Positions 13,037 through 24,428 of a stretch of 64,000 nt of DNA are shown in pieces (position 1 is the first letter of the stretch; each line of letters opens with the position of its first letter). The translations under genes were made by a program, and so were the position numbers. Under the pieces are notes generated by a model. That model did no database searches, was not told where the DNA came from, and saw only the letters and a program-made list of their open reading frames with translations. The stretch is from Cryphonectria parasitica EP155 (lineage: Eukaryota > Ascomycota > Sordariomycetes > Diaporthales > Cryphonectriaceae). Location: the NCBI RefSeq assembly GCF_011745365.1, contig NW_024468916.1, forward strand, positions 2,835,630 to 2,899,629, written 5' to 3'.

Positions 13037-13875
13037 ATGGCGGATCAGGCTCAGACTGCGGCCACCTTCCCGAACCCTCCAGACTTTCTCTGGCGTGGAT
13101 TCACAACCGAGAATGTCGCGCGCTTCGAGGAGGCAAAGAAGACATGGGAGGAGGCGCATCCCGAGGCCGCTTCGTCCAAGACAGTCACACTGATCCCAGA
13201 CTTACCAGAGGACCTCAGACAATTTCAGCCGCCTCCGGAACCCACGGACGGTCGATGGCGAATGCTTGGGGATCCTTGGCAGGTGAGCAAGCTCACATCT
13301 TGATGCGGGAGCGCGAGCGCTCATATCAGTGCAGAAGAGAGAGGGCAAGCAATGGTTGACATTTTGTTCTGTTCCAGCTGGAAGTGACTGTTCCCGACGT
13401 CGAGGAGTGGAATATTAGGCGTCTCGAACCCGCACCGCGCTCCGACACCACCTCCCTCCCTGCCGAAGACACAAACCGTGACCTCGCCCTAAATCTCAAG
13501 CGCCTCGCCAAGTCCGCCCTCCTCAACTTCCTCGAGTTCGCCGGCGTGGCGAGCGTCGACCCCGACGGCCTCTGGGAGAAGACCACCGACATTGAGCACA
13601 TTCTGATTAATATGCACAGTGGCATCAATAAGTATCGGCCCCACCAAGCGCGAGAGAGCCTTATTCAGACCATGCAGAATCGTCTCGACCAATTACGTGC
13701 CGAGACAGCCGCGGTCAATGCGGTCACGGACAAGGCGAAGCGGGTGCTTGAAGGGCTCGGGAGCATCGATGCGCCTGGGGAGTCGCAAGAGCTGCAGGAG
13801 AAGGGCATTGTTGACGAGATAATACTGGCAGACGACGCTAGTGAGGTCTGGGAAGAGTCTACTTCTTTCAACTAG
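13037..13875 (+). CDS. med7: Mediator complex subunit 7
   Basis: Subunit of the Mediator middle module, a nuclear coactivator bridging transcription factors and RNA polymerase II. Exons 13037-13282 and 13378-13875 give 247 residues. The 95-nt intron (gtgagc...ttccag) is phase 0 and falls inside the conserved motif linking GDPWQ to LEVTVPDVEEW. Hallmarks are the N-terminal proline-rich part (FPNPPDFLWRGFTTENVARF), the LNLKRLAKSALLNFLEFAG segment and the following helical region DIEHILINMHSGINKYRPHQ, all typical of Med7. The C-terminal helices form the likely Med21 hinge coiled coil. The length fits ascomycete MED7. Confidence 0.93.
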
Positions 13876-16800
13876 ATGGCTATTTGGAGGCTGTTTGTGG
13901 CCATGGCGTGACGAGAACAATCTGCATCTAGATGTAGACGTGGACGATTCTTCGCAATTGGAAATTGTGGTTTCTAGGCGCATTACGGACATAGGATCAT
14001 ACCCCGGTGAAGTTGAATCAAATTGCATTTTCCTCCAACCCAGTTTTGCCATCGCATGCTTTGTGGTACTACAGTCGGAGGAGGTTTTATACTGAATGCC
14101 CGTATGACAGACTGCTACGGGCTCTCAGCTGAAACACTCCTGGCTCTTCTGTGAGAGAGTAGATGTAAACCTAAGCGTGCTCACTTTTCCATGTACGATG
14201 CTTATATCATTCTGTTTACCATCGGCAGAAGAAGTCTTCCCTTTAGGTGAACACCATGTTAGCTGCGAAACCGCCTGGCTACTGTTTCCGAGAGAGAATA
14301 TTATGCAGTGACGCGGTTCATTGCCTCCTAATTAAAGTTTCTTTCGCAGTGGTACATCTATTCCTTGTCGGACATATGTACCTGAGCGCCTCCCTAGGTA
14401 CTTATCCTTCAGCCTCTGAGTGACCACACTTGACTGTACTCCACATCGTTATGGCAGGGCTGACTTGCGCAATGAGCCATGTCTACAGGGCGGGAATTGG
14501 AAGATTCATTTGAAATGAGATCATTTGAGCAGAGTCAACGGAGGTTTGAGCTCCTCTAGTCTCTAGTCATCTTATAGGTAGGCGTCTAGCTTGTAGCGCT
14601 TGGGTAGGCCCCATCCATCTTCTAGAACTGGTCGTGTCACTGTACTCTCAGAGATTGTAGGCACAGCAATAGGAAGGAGCACCCACCAGGGTCAAGAGTG
14701 CTTACAAGAGGACCACCTCTCCCCGGCCAGCTTCCACTGACTAATACCATCAACAAACATCCTCTCTTCACCTCTTCTTGTTTCCCTTTTCCCCAGATAT
14801 GAGTTGGGTGGACCAGTGATCTTATGTTCAGTATATCAATTGCTATACATAAAGCTTGCATTAAGTACGATTTCAGTCGTGATCATTGGCGAGGCGTCTA
14901 CTACTACCCCGGCGGCCCCCTCTACACACGGGAACTTTAGTTGCTTGCTCTTGTGGGCAGCTCAAAGCTTGAACAGCCTTCTCCATCCGATGCTCAACGT
15001 CCTGACTCTGGCCAGCCGACCCTCGGGCCTGTAATAAAGCTTGCCGTGGCGGCTGCTCTTGTTGACCCCTCAATGCTGTATTACCATGGTACAATACTCA
15101 CAGCTCGTCGATTTCTGATCAGGAATTTTTCCGCGAGTCCTAATTCGTGCTATCGGTTACACTATCGCTGACACCTCGCATGTCTCAGACTTCGATATCG
15201 AGACTACCACAGGCAGCCTCCTAGACGTACGGTCAGATTTTCCGACAACAATGCTGGTGCCGTGACGACCGGCCACCTCTCCGATGCAGTAGATTGAGAT
15301 TTACCGTCAGTACCATGTCTCAATGACTATCTAGCAAGCGCCTTCGAGCTGAAGTCGAGGGCCAGCAGACAGACATTGCGAGACTCGAAGCCACGAGGTT
15401 GACCAGAATTGGGAGGGGAAAAATGTCACAGAGCATCGTGCCAGATGGCCCGACTTGGGGAAGATCGCCCTGCTCCAGGGCCAGATATGGACGATACAGC
15501 GTTGTGCTGTGTTGGCCGCCCGCATGTTCCTGCCGTCGTCGACCCTGCAGACCTCCCAAGCTTGACAGATCGAGAAACGATACGCACGTTGAGGATGTCG
15601 CTCCATTGGGCCCAAGATGTGTGTGTTCCTGAAACGTACGCGATCCTGGACCACTTTATGAGCTTCAAGATAACGATTACAAGTAAACTTGCAGCCCCTC
15701 CCTCCCTTCTCCTCGGCCCAGCATGCCGTGCTGTTGCTGCGGCTATAATCTGAGTCAGATATTTTGTTGCTAGTATGGCATTAGTGGCCCGAGTCAGACA
15801 CATTCATTCCCAAAGGAGAAGCTTGAGAAAAGACGAGAAGACGAAAATGAAGCGCAAGTGTCAGCTTCAACTACCGACAAACTTTGTCTGTTGGATCGAG
15901 CCAGCCTGTGCTGCATACTACAGGGGGCAGTTGAGACGTCCTGTTGATGTTTCATATCTGTGATGTTGACTTCTAGGCAACCAACTTCTTTGGAAATCTT
16001 TCAGATATCACGGGTGTGAATCTTTGGGTTAGGACCAAATGGACAAGCCTCTCCTCAGTGAGGAGAATTGAGGCGATCCAAGGCAAGCCCCTCTTCCCCC
16101 TCTCTCTTCTCTCTGTCTCAAGCATCGCTTCTGTTATGTTCTCATGACCTGTGGTGAGAACCTGGGCTATCGACCACCTGATAACAAGGGTCTTTCGAGC
16201 TGAGGCTCTGAAAGCGGATCGCTTCGTGCATCGGGGCGGGCCCGAGCAAATCCTTCGAGGACCAGGCCCCCCCTCCACAGGCCCCCTTGATTTGTCGAGC
16301 CGAGCCACTTTATTGCTTGTTGGTTGTTAGTCCTGGTACTCACATCACCTGCCGAATGCTTCCTGAAGGCTGCGTATCCATGCGCTATACCGGAAAGTGG
16401 ATGATGTTCAGCTCAAAAGAGATCGTCTCTCTTTCGTTTGGGTTTTGTTGGTGTGGAGGTTGGGTTGCTATGGGTGCGTTGTCTGCTTTCTGGGCGGTAA
16501 GCCGTCAATTTTGTTCGCTGTCTATCGCGGTTTTAGGAGCCCCCCCTTCCCTATTGGTGACCGCTATTTGATCTTCGGTATCGGATCTGTATGATCGTGA
16601 TCCTTCGCCGCAGCTCAGCAGCTACCCTTCCCCATGCGCGGCTGCTGGCGCGCAATGGGCCCTGAGGTTAGAAGATTTCTTTCGCGATTTTCAGCTCCAA
16701 CCTCAGCCTCGTCGGATCTTTTAAGGGGGACTGGCCAGTCACCCTGTGATTGTTTGCAGACCCAGCTCTGTCCTTCATTTCGTCCTTTGTAGGGTCTGAT

Positions 16801-17073
16801 CGTAGCTTGACGGGTTCAAAACCAGAACAGCAGCTCTCTTCTGCGACACTGGTTGATAACACAATGTGCGTTTAAACGTCAAGACATATATGCTTCACCC
16901 CCTCCATCTTCATTATTAGATCCGACGAGCTCTCCTTTCCCTACATCATATCCTATTTATAATACTCACCTTTTCTGACCCTCTGTTCCCCTTGGCCACT
17001 GGTATTATTGACCACAATTCATAAATACTGAGGGGAAACGAAAAGAAGACCCCCCCTTTTTTTTTCTCTCAAC
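13876..17073. other. intergenic region, possible gene relics
   Basis: No intact gene was recognised. Between about 15300 and 15700 short peptide-like stretches appear in different frames (for example KRLRAEVEGQQTDIARLEAT, a coiled-coil-like stretch, and LPSLTDRETIRTLRM), as if an old gene had decayed, but no family could be assigned. The last 150 bases are pyrimidine-rich and AT-rich (cctatttataatactc at about 16951-16966) and probably contain the promoter of the next gene. Confidence 0.45.
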
Positions 17074-19205
17074 ATGGATTCATCAGACATCGTGGCCATT
17101 GTGGCCCTGATTGTCTCGGTCATCGCTCTGATCGGGACGATCCTCCAGCTTCTGCAGCAATACTTCTCCTCGGCTGAAGGTTACAAGAATTGTGGTCAAC
17201 AGGTCATGGGCGACTGGTCCCTGACGAGGAAGAGGAGATTTCGCGTGACGGAGCTCCGCTTCGAGACCCAGTTCGAGACGCCTGTCATCTTCATGTGCCC
17301 GCCCGACAACACGAGGGGCCCTCTGGGTGCCAAGGGACCCAACACGCCGCTCTGGCACATCCAGGGCACGCCTGAGAGCGAGAGGGATACTAAGACCCCG
17401 TCCGTGGAGAAGGAGAACGCAGACAAGAACAAGCTTAGGGGTTCCAAGAAGCTCAATGAGGACGTACACACGGCAGACAACGAGCGCGCCAACTGGTACA
17501 TCCTGCTGCAGGCGCTACACGCCATGGAGCGGGTCAGCCAGGGCTGGCAGGACGAGAAGCTGGCGGCTGACAAGACGGCCGTGGGTCCCAAACGCATAGG
17601 GGAGCTTCCGGAGCATGTCGCGCCCTGGCAGGAGCACTCGGTGGTGGCCGCCATCCAGCCTAAGCGCAAGAGCTGGGACGTCATGCCGTCCGAGATAAAG
17701 AAGCCGTACGCCACGACAGCCATGTGCCACATGATCGAGATGGCGGCTATGTTGGGCCTGCACTGGCGCGAGTTTGACCGGTCCCAGAACAAGTACCACG
17801 CCGAGGGCAACGGCTACCTGCTCACGGGCCACGAGGTGGACGACCTGGGCATCATGTTCACGTTCCAGATCTATGCGCAGAACGCATTTGGGCAGCACCG
17901 CATCATCCCCAACGAAGAGATCAAGCTGCTGGCTTTTGGCAACGTGTCGACTATCTACCGGCCTGTGCCTCCAGGCGGCACGGGCAAGATCCCTTATGAC
18001 ATCGAGGACCCTAAGAACACGGGCGTGCTCCAGTTTGGCAACACCACAGAGCTGGCGGAGTCCCTCACCCACTATGGCTGCAACTCTAAGACGACCAACT
18101 ACTTTCGCGACGACAAGAAGAAGCATGGCCATCTCTTCCCTGGTGCGTTTTCAGATCGTCATGAGAAAGACCCCTGACTGGACTGACAACCCGATACTAA
18201 CCCATATGTGTGTGTGCAGTTGTATTTGAGGTTCTAGGCATGGTGGCCAAATCCGTCTACATCCCCAACACATACTACCGTTTCCTTCCCAACCCGACGA
18301 CTTTCAGCTGGAACCGCAAGAACTTCTCCTTGCGCAAACTTCTTCTCGAGTTCCACAGGTCCCTCAAGGAGGACGAAAACTTGTCGCCGCTGACAGAGCA
18401 CCTCCAAGCGGTCCTGGATTGGAGCGATGAGCTGGCCGCGCATCTCAAGAACTGGCCCAACGAGGATGACTTCTCGCTGGTTCTGCTGAGCTGCCTGCAC
18501 CGGTCCATCGAGCGGTGCGACAAGTACCTGGCCCCCGCTGACAACAAAGCCCGCGAGGCCAAGAGCAGGATGGTCAAGCTTGTGGTGCGCGAGCACGTCC
18601 AAGAGGTCATGAAGATGCTCAACGAGCCCACCACCAACCACACCAACACCAACACCAGCAGCACACATCCAGTATCCCCTCGTGCCCAGTCCCATCACGA
18701 GGACGAAGACTCGTCGTTGCTGTCGTCGTCCGCAGCGTTTGAAGACCTCAACTCGGCCGCGCCAGAGGTGCGCAACGCCAAGCTGATGGAGATCTACTTC
18801 ACCACGGTGCTGCGCAACGTGATGGTGAACTGCCCCGAGGTGCTCAAGAAGCGCACTACCACCCCATACGTTCCTTCGGTGGCGTCGCGCACTGATCTGA
18901 CCTCCATGGTGGGGGAGACAAACGCTGCCGACGACGACAGTAGCAGCAATACCGACGTGTCGCCTGCGGCGCGGTCACAGACGCTGACGCTGTCTGTGCC
19001 GGGAGGACCGGGGACGCCCGGGGTAGAGGTAAGCGACAAGGTGCGCAGGTTGCAGGAGAGGCACCAAGAGGAGACGGCGGATATATGGTGCACGCTTATG
19101 TTCCGTATGCTGTGCTGGTTGCTGCTGCATGACTTTCACAAGAAGGACGTGCAGATCAGCAAGAGTGAGCTGTACGGTAGCAGGCTGCCTGTATACATTG
19201 CATAA
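17074..19205 (+). CDS. modin-like membrane-anchored protein
   Basis: Two exons, 17074-18142 and 18220-19205, give 684 residues. The 77-nt phase-1 intron (gtgcgt...gtgcag) contains a CTAAC branch site. Residues 5-27 form one hydrophobic segment (IVAIVALIVSVIALIGTILQ), a signal anchor. The soluble part holds the family signature FRFETQFETPVIF-like block at about 62-75, followed by PPDNTRGPLGAKGPN and WHIQGTPES. Exon 2 carries the VYIPNTYYRFLPNP block and a Ser/Asn-rich disordered region. From memory, such proteins are labelled modin in fungal genomes after Podospora MOD-A; that name is uncertain and no biochemical function can be read from the sequence. Confidence 0.7.
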
Positions 19206-20695
19206 GGGTAAACCGCCTTTCCCAAGAAGATGATTGAAGAGGGAGCAGGGAGAAGAACATTAAATTTCGTACATTTGCACAGCATGGATGATTTGCGCGC
19301 ATTGTATAAGTACTCGACGACATATCGTATGTATGTATGTATCATGATATATTGATATCAATGTACAACACAACTAATATAGTAATGACTCTATCCTCAC
19401 TTAACGAGTCATCCATTCTCATCATTCAACAACAATCGTACATGAGGCACACCACCCAAGCATGAATAAGTCACAAACGGGCCCTGAGCGAGTCTCAAGT
19501 GGCAAATGCAAAGCCAATGTTTTCCAAAGGACGAATGTAATCTCATGGACAAAGACAGGAAGGCCGGTTGAGGTGGACACGACGATCGATCCTTGATGCA
19601 AGTCGGATTGAGTCCCGAGACACACCCTTCCAGGCTAGGGCGGAGCATCGTTCCGAGGGAAACTTTCCCGAGCGACTTTGACTGACCAACCTGTGACTAG
19701 AAGCAAGAGGTGGAGCTGGGCCTTTGCATGCATGATGAGTTGGCCTACTGCTGGGCGTTGGTTCCAGGGGGGATGGGGCTACAGGAAGAGCGGCAAGTGG
19801 GAAGAAGGGAAGGTGGTAAAGAGGGACAAGGTCTTCTGCAGGACTGCCTGAGAGGAAGAGAACGATGCCGCCTATCTGGGCCCCATTGGCCAAACTTTAG
19901 TGCCGTACATAACATAGTACAGTGTAAGCTGCTGCCCAAAGGCGGACCTGGGTTTGTACATTCTTTGGTTACGCACGTCACGATACTGGGTGGCGCCACA
20001 GGCTGCGCTTTTGCTGTGCTGGGAGGTGGGCCGTTTGCTGGCTGATCAGCGGTTAGGAAAGGGGAGTCATGATCCTCCACCGGAAGCGCTTGCAATTGGC
20101 GCCCTCGCCCTACGTGGTATGTTTGGTCAGGAATCGGGCGGGACCTTGTTTAGGGCCTGGGGGGCCCTGGGCTTGGGCCCGAAATGACCCCGCTCCCTTG
20201 CACCCTCCCAGCTGCCTCCCTCCCTAGTGATACCTAAGGCCGTGGTTTTGGTGTTGTTTGGTGGTGTAAGTGCTGAAGGGGCAACCAGAGCAACAATAAC
20301 GCAACCGTCTTCCCACCTTCTTTTTAATTCTCGTCCAGCTCGGAAGACTGTCGAAAACTCACTCAGAACCTGTATTTCTTTTTGTTTTCTTTGTTATCAT
20401 CATTGATCATTCTTGCAAGGTCAGTGGTTGGAGCCATTCCACATCTTGAAACCGAGGCGACTTTTGACCGCCTCTATTCCGTCATAGTCGGGCGTCCACT
20501 TAGGTCAGCATTAAGTCGTGCAGTGCAAGCAGCCGAGACACGCACATGTCAAGCCCCAGGGGCTTCGATTTATATCTCGAGCTCGTCTTCTGCGTCCACT
20601 CGACCACCAACATCACCACCACCGCCCACCACACCTCTTGACTGCCTCTGAGCTCTGCGGCTGGTTCGTAGAAAGAGTTCATCGTCGTTGTCAAG
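19206..20695. other. intergenic region
   Basis: This is the 3' flank of the modin-like gene and the leader/promoter of the next gene. A short (GTAT)n run lies near 19328-19340. CT- and TTC-rich tracts near 20320-20400 look like a fungal 5' leader. No coding or RNA gene was seen. Confidence 0.5.
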
Positions 20696-22793
20696 ATGCA
20701 ACTCACAGAGACGGTCACCATCATCAACAAGTCGGGCAAGATTATCACAAACGTGAGTCTCCTTTTATCTAACCAATTCTCCAAGTCCATATCCTTCTTT
20801 AAGAGAAAGAGAAAAGAGTGAGAAGAGTCGCCGTCCCTTCAATGGTCATCCTGCCCCACCAGGGATCAGAAAGATTGGTCATGAGACTGTCATATCATAC
20901 AGGATGCATATCATGCGCTGACAGCATCGCTCTTTCATCGTACTCCAACAGGGCAAGCATGTCGTCAACATCTTCAAGGAAGCCAAGGCAGCCTACCAGG
21001 ACAAGAAAGCTGCCATAAAGGCTGAGCGTGCTGCTGCTGCTGCTGCTGCTGCTGCTAGTGGTGGTGGTTCCGTCGCCGACGAACCACGTCCTGGCATCCG
21101 CAAGGCGCACACGTTCGACGTCAGGTCTCGAGGCCCCGACCTGCACGACGACTATTACTACCCCGCCGCCGACGAGTACGACGACCACGTCTACGATGTC
21201 CCTCGAACCGAGTACACCCACTCGCGGTACCTGGAGGACGACTCACATTCTCGCCACCAAGGCCGCAGGCGGTCTTTCGGTGACGATGAGGGAGCGTCCC
21301 AGGCGAGCTCGAGGAGGAGCCACGCCACACACAGGTCGAAGAGGTCGCATGCCACGTCCAGGCACGACGGGACCATCGTCTCGAGGAGGACGGCGGTAAC
21401 GACGGCGCTGACCGAAAGCAACCTGCGCACGCTCACCGAGGTGTCGGCTACGACACCAACGCAGGTTCCGCGATCGTACCGCCCGCCCTACGCCGAGAGC
21501 TCCCCTCGCGATATGGCCCTAAGCAGGCCCTCCCTCGTCCATGCAGCCACTGCCCCTCACCTCGGCGCCGCGGCCGCCACAGGTTCTGACCTTAGCCTCG
21601 TTGGGGACACGACAGGAAAGAAAAAGAAGAAGAAGGAGATCGACATGAACCTGGCCTACGGCAACGTCCCGCCAGACCTAGCTTCGCGCACCGATCTGGG
21701 CCCAGCCACGCCGGCAGAGGAGGCAGATGCGGCGCGGCGCGAGGAGGCCAAGAAGGAGGAGGAGGCGCGGAAGTTGATGGGTCGCATCGACACCCTGCTA
21801 GACGAGGCCGAGTGCGTGCAGCACACGGCGTCCTCGATGATCGACCACCTGCAGCGCAAGCCCGAGGCCGCGGCCGCCGTCGCACTGATGCTGGCTGAGC
21901 TGAGCACCCTACTCCGCACCGTCAGCCCGGGGTTCCTCGCCGTCGTTCGCGGTGGATCCCCTGCCGTCTTTGCTCTGCTGGCCAGCCCGCAGTTTCTCGT
22001 CGGTGTCGGTGTTGCTGTGGGCGTCACTGTTGTCTGCTTTGGCGGCTGGAAGATCGTCAAGCGCATCAAGGAGGCCAAGGCCATCGCTGCAGGCCGAGAG
22101 GCGAGTGCGCAGGCCTTTGCGGCGAATCAACAGTATCAACAGCAGCAGCAGCAGCAGTGGGTACCACCGCCGCCGACGCCGTCACAACATGCCTTCGAAG
22201 CCGGTGCCGCGTATGGTCCGCCTGGCCCGGGCAGCTACGACGACGCGCTCGTCCTCGACGAGGAGCTCAGCACCATCGAGTCCTGGCGCAGGGGAATAAC
22301 GCCGTGCGGCGACGATGGGGAGGAAATAGACGAGAGCGTGGACCTCGAGCTCATCACCCCCGAGGCTGCCCGGTCCGTCCGTGGCGATGCCATGTCTATC
22401 CGCACCAGCCGGACACACCGCTCGCATAAGTCGCACCGCAGCCACCGTAGCCACCGCAGCCATAGGCCGGGCAATGCGGACGAACAACAAGAGGAAGACG
22501 AGGAGGAGATCGAGATACCTATTCGGACGAGCAGCAGAGCTCACACCAGCAGGACCGGCGATGGCGCCGCGAGCGAGGCGGGCAGCGAGAGGAGCAGGCG
22601 GACCTCGAGGTCCAAAATGACTGTCAAGTCGCACGTGAAGGCCATCGAGGACGGGAGTCGCCAGGCGGATAATACTCTGGAGGCGGTGCTGCGGCCCAAG
22701 GAGAAGAGATCGACAATGCTCAAGACGCTGTTCAAGAAGAAGAAGGAGAGGGAGGATGAGGCTAGGGAGGTTGCTGTCTCGGTGATGGCATGA
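20696..22793 (+). CDS. unidentified single-span membrane protein
   Basis: Conserved-looking fungal protein of unknown function. A 19-codon first exon (20696-20752, MQLTETVTIINKSGKIITN) is joined through a 199-nt intron (gtgagt...caacag) to 20952-22793, giving 632 residues. After a basic helix (KEAKAAYQDKKAAIKAER) come an Ala run encoded by GCT repeats, an Asp/Tyr-rich part and Ser/Arg-rich stretches. Around 345-385 lies a helical block with a hydrophobic segment (FLVGVGVAVGVTVVCFGGW) ending in KIVKRIKEAK, most likely one membrane span with a basic cytosolic flank. A poly-Gln run, an acidic region and four SHR/SHK units (SHKSHRSHRSHRSH) follow. The C terminus is highly basic. No enzyme motif is seen. 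Confidence 0.75.
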
Positions 22794-23024
22794 TGAGGTT
22801 TGGAGTGAATTTCTTTTCTATCTTTTTCTTATGGGAATTCTTTACAAACGCATTAATGGACACGGCAGCAACAACATCAAGAATAACGCAACAAACAACA
22901 TCGGATTGATATTTAGAGGTACACACCACGAGTTTCACGACATAATGAAAGATCGCGATTGGATTTAGCTTCGAATTATGAGAAAGTATTTTCCATGTCA
23001 TTATTCCTGTCCTTCTCTCTTCTG

Positions 23025-24428
23025 CTACTGCTTCCTCGCCTTTTTTGACTGGACTGTCAAGTCATTGATGTTATCAAAGATGGTACAGTCACTATCATCC
23101 TCGCACATGGTGGTCCGTCCCAGATTCTTAGTCACAGGTCCCGTCGGGCCCGACGTGTACAGGCACTCGCCAAACAGGCAGTACTGCCCGTCATCGCCGT
23201 CCGCGTACTGCTCGTCGCCCCAGTAGCCCTCCCACGACAGCCAGGAGGCGTCCTCGTCGGCTTCCTCGGTTGCGCCGGTGGAGTTGCCGCTGGCGGTGGT
23301 GAAGGTGTTGGTGGTGGTGTCGTACCAGTAGCCGCGGTAGTTTTGGGTCATGTCCCCTTTTTGATATGTAAATAAATAGGGATATAGATATATACATAAC
23401 ATATTGTACAACCATAAGGAAGTAGAAAAAAAAACCAAAAAAAACTTACAGGCATAGCCAGCATCTGTAACATCCGTCACAATACCCAGGGCGATGGTGT
23501 AGTCTTGCGAGCCGGCAGTGGCGTAGTTGGCGTGGCTCCCGTTGGCGATGTAGGTGATGGGCCGGTCGCCGGTGAAGTCCATCACGTCCCAGTAGTAGGC
23601 GGACCCGGCTGAGTGTTCTGAGAGGTAGATTGCGTAGGGTTCGCTGTCTATGAAGCGGATCTGAGTGATTGTCAGTAGACAAAGAAAAAGAAAGAGAGAA
23701 AGAAAAAAAAAGGAGGGAAAAGGAAATGGAAAAAGAAAATAGTCCAAGCTTGAGTAGTCGTTGACAGGAGAGGAGAGGGGGGCGGGGAGAGGAACTCACC
23801 ATGGCGTGTTCCCAGTCACCGACGTGAAGATCGAATTCAATGTCAAGGACACTGGACGCATGGTTCATATAGCACGTCAGCGAATGGATTATTGGATCTC
23901 ATCTTGTTCTCCTTTTCAACCCAGTTTTCCCTCCTCTCCATACTAGTAGAACGCAACTTACGGTCTGCCATAATTATAACTATAAAAATAAAAATAAAAC
24001 ACATCTGTGGTACTGGCGTTCTTCTCCGCCGCGATGATCAAGCCCGGGGCAGCACTATACCCAACCGCGTCCGGGATGCCATAGTCCGACAGCAGCCAGG
24101 CCGGGTCATCGGCGATGTTGTCGGCCGAGGTCAGGTACACGTCGCTGGCGTAGCTGTCCAGCGTGTCGACAGTGACAGAGCCGACGGCGCCCAGGGCGAC
24201 GTAGTTCTCCTCGGGGATGGTGTTGTTCAGGTGCACGGTGATGTCGGAGGGGAAGGTCCCCTCGGCGCTGTAGAGGTAGGACCAGGGGGCGTAGGTGATG
24301 GCGTAGTCGGGAAGGGCCTCGCGCTTTTGTAGAGTTCTCCTCTTCTGACCCGGGGCTGCGCTGGTCAGGCTTGGTTGGAGGAGGAGGGAGGAGAGGTGAA
24401 GGAGGACGGTGCCAGTGTTGAGCTTCAT
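23025..24428 (-). CDS. secreted VPS62-like protein
   Basis: Member of the vacuolar protein sorting-associated 62 family (Pfam Vps62); molecular role unknown. Exons on the complement: 24428-23962, 23851-23800, 23660-23450 and 23356-23025; 353 residues. All junctions are GT-AG and keep frame. The 52-nt second exon encodes VLDIEFDLHVGDWEHAM, the family core, and the third carries ITYIANGSHANYATAG, another hallmark. The N terminus is a signal peptide (residues 1-24, ending LTSAA), soon followed by KR dibasic sites suggestive of Kex2 processing. Several N-glycosylation sequons and C-terminal cysteines fit an exported or vacuolar protein. Confidence 0.83.

Noticed and set aside
16805..16825. A tRNA B-box-like string (gggttcaaaacc)
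   Set aside because: No A box, acceptor-stem pairing or anticodon arm could be found around it.
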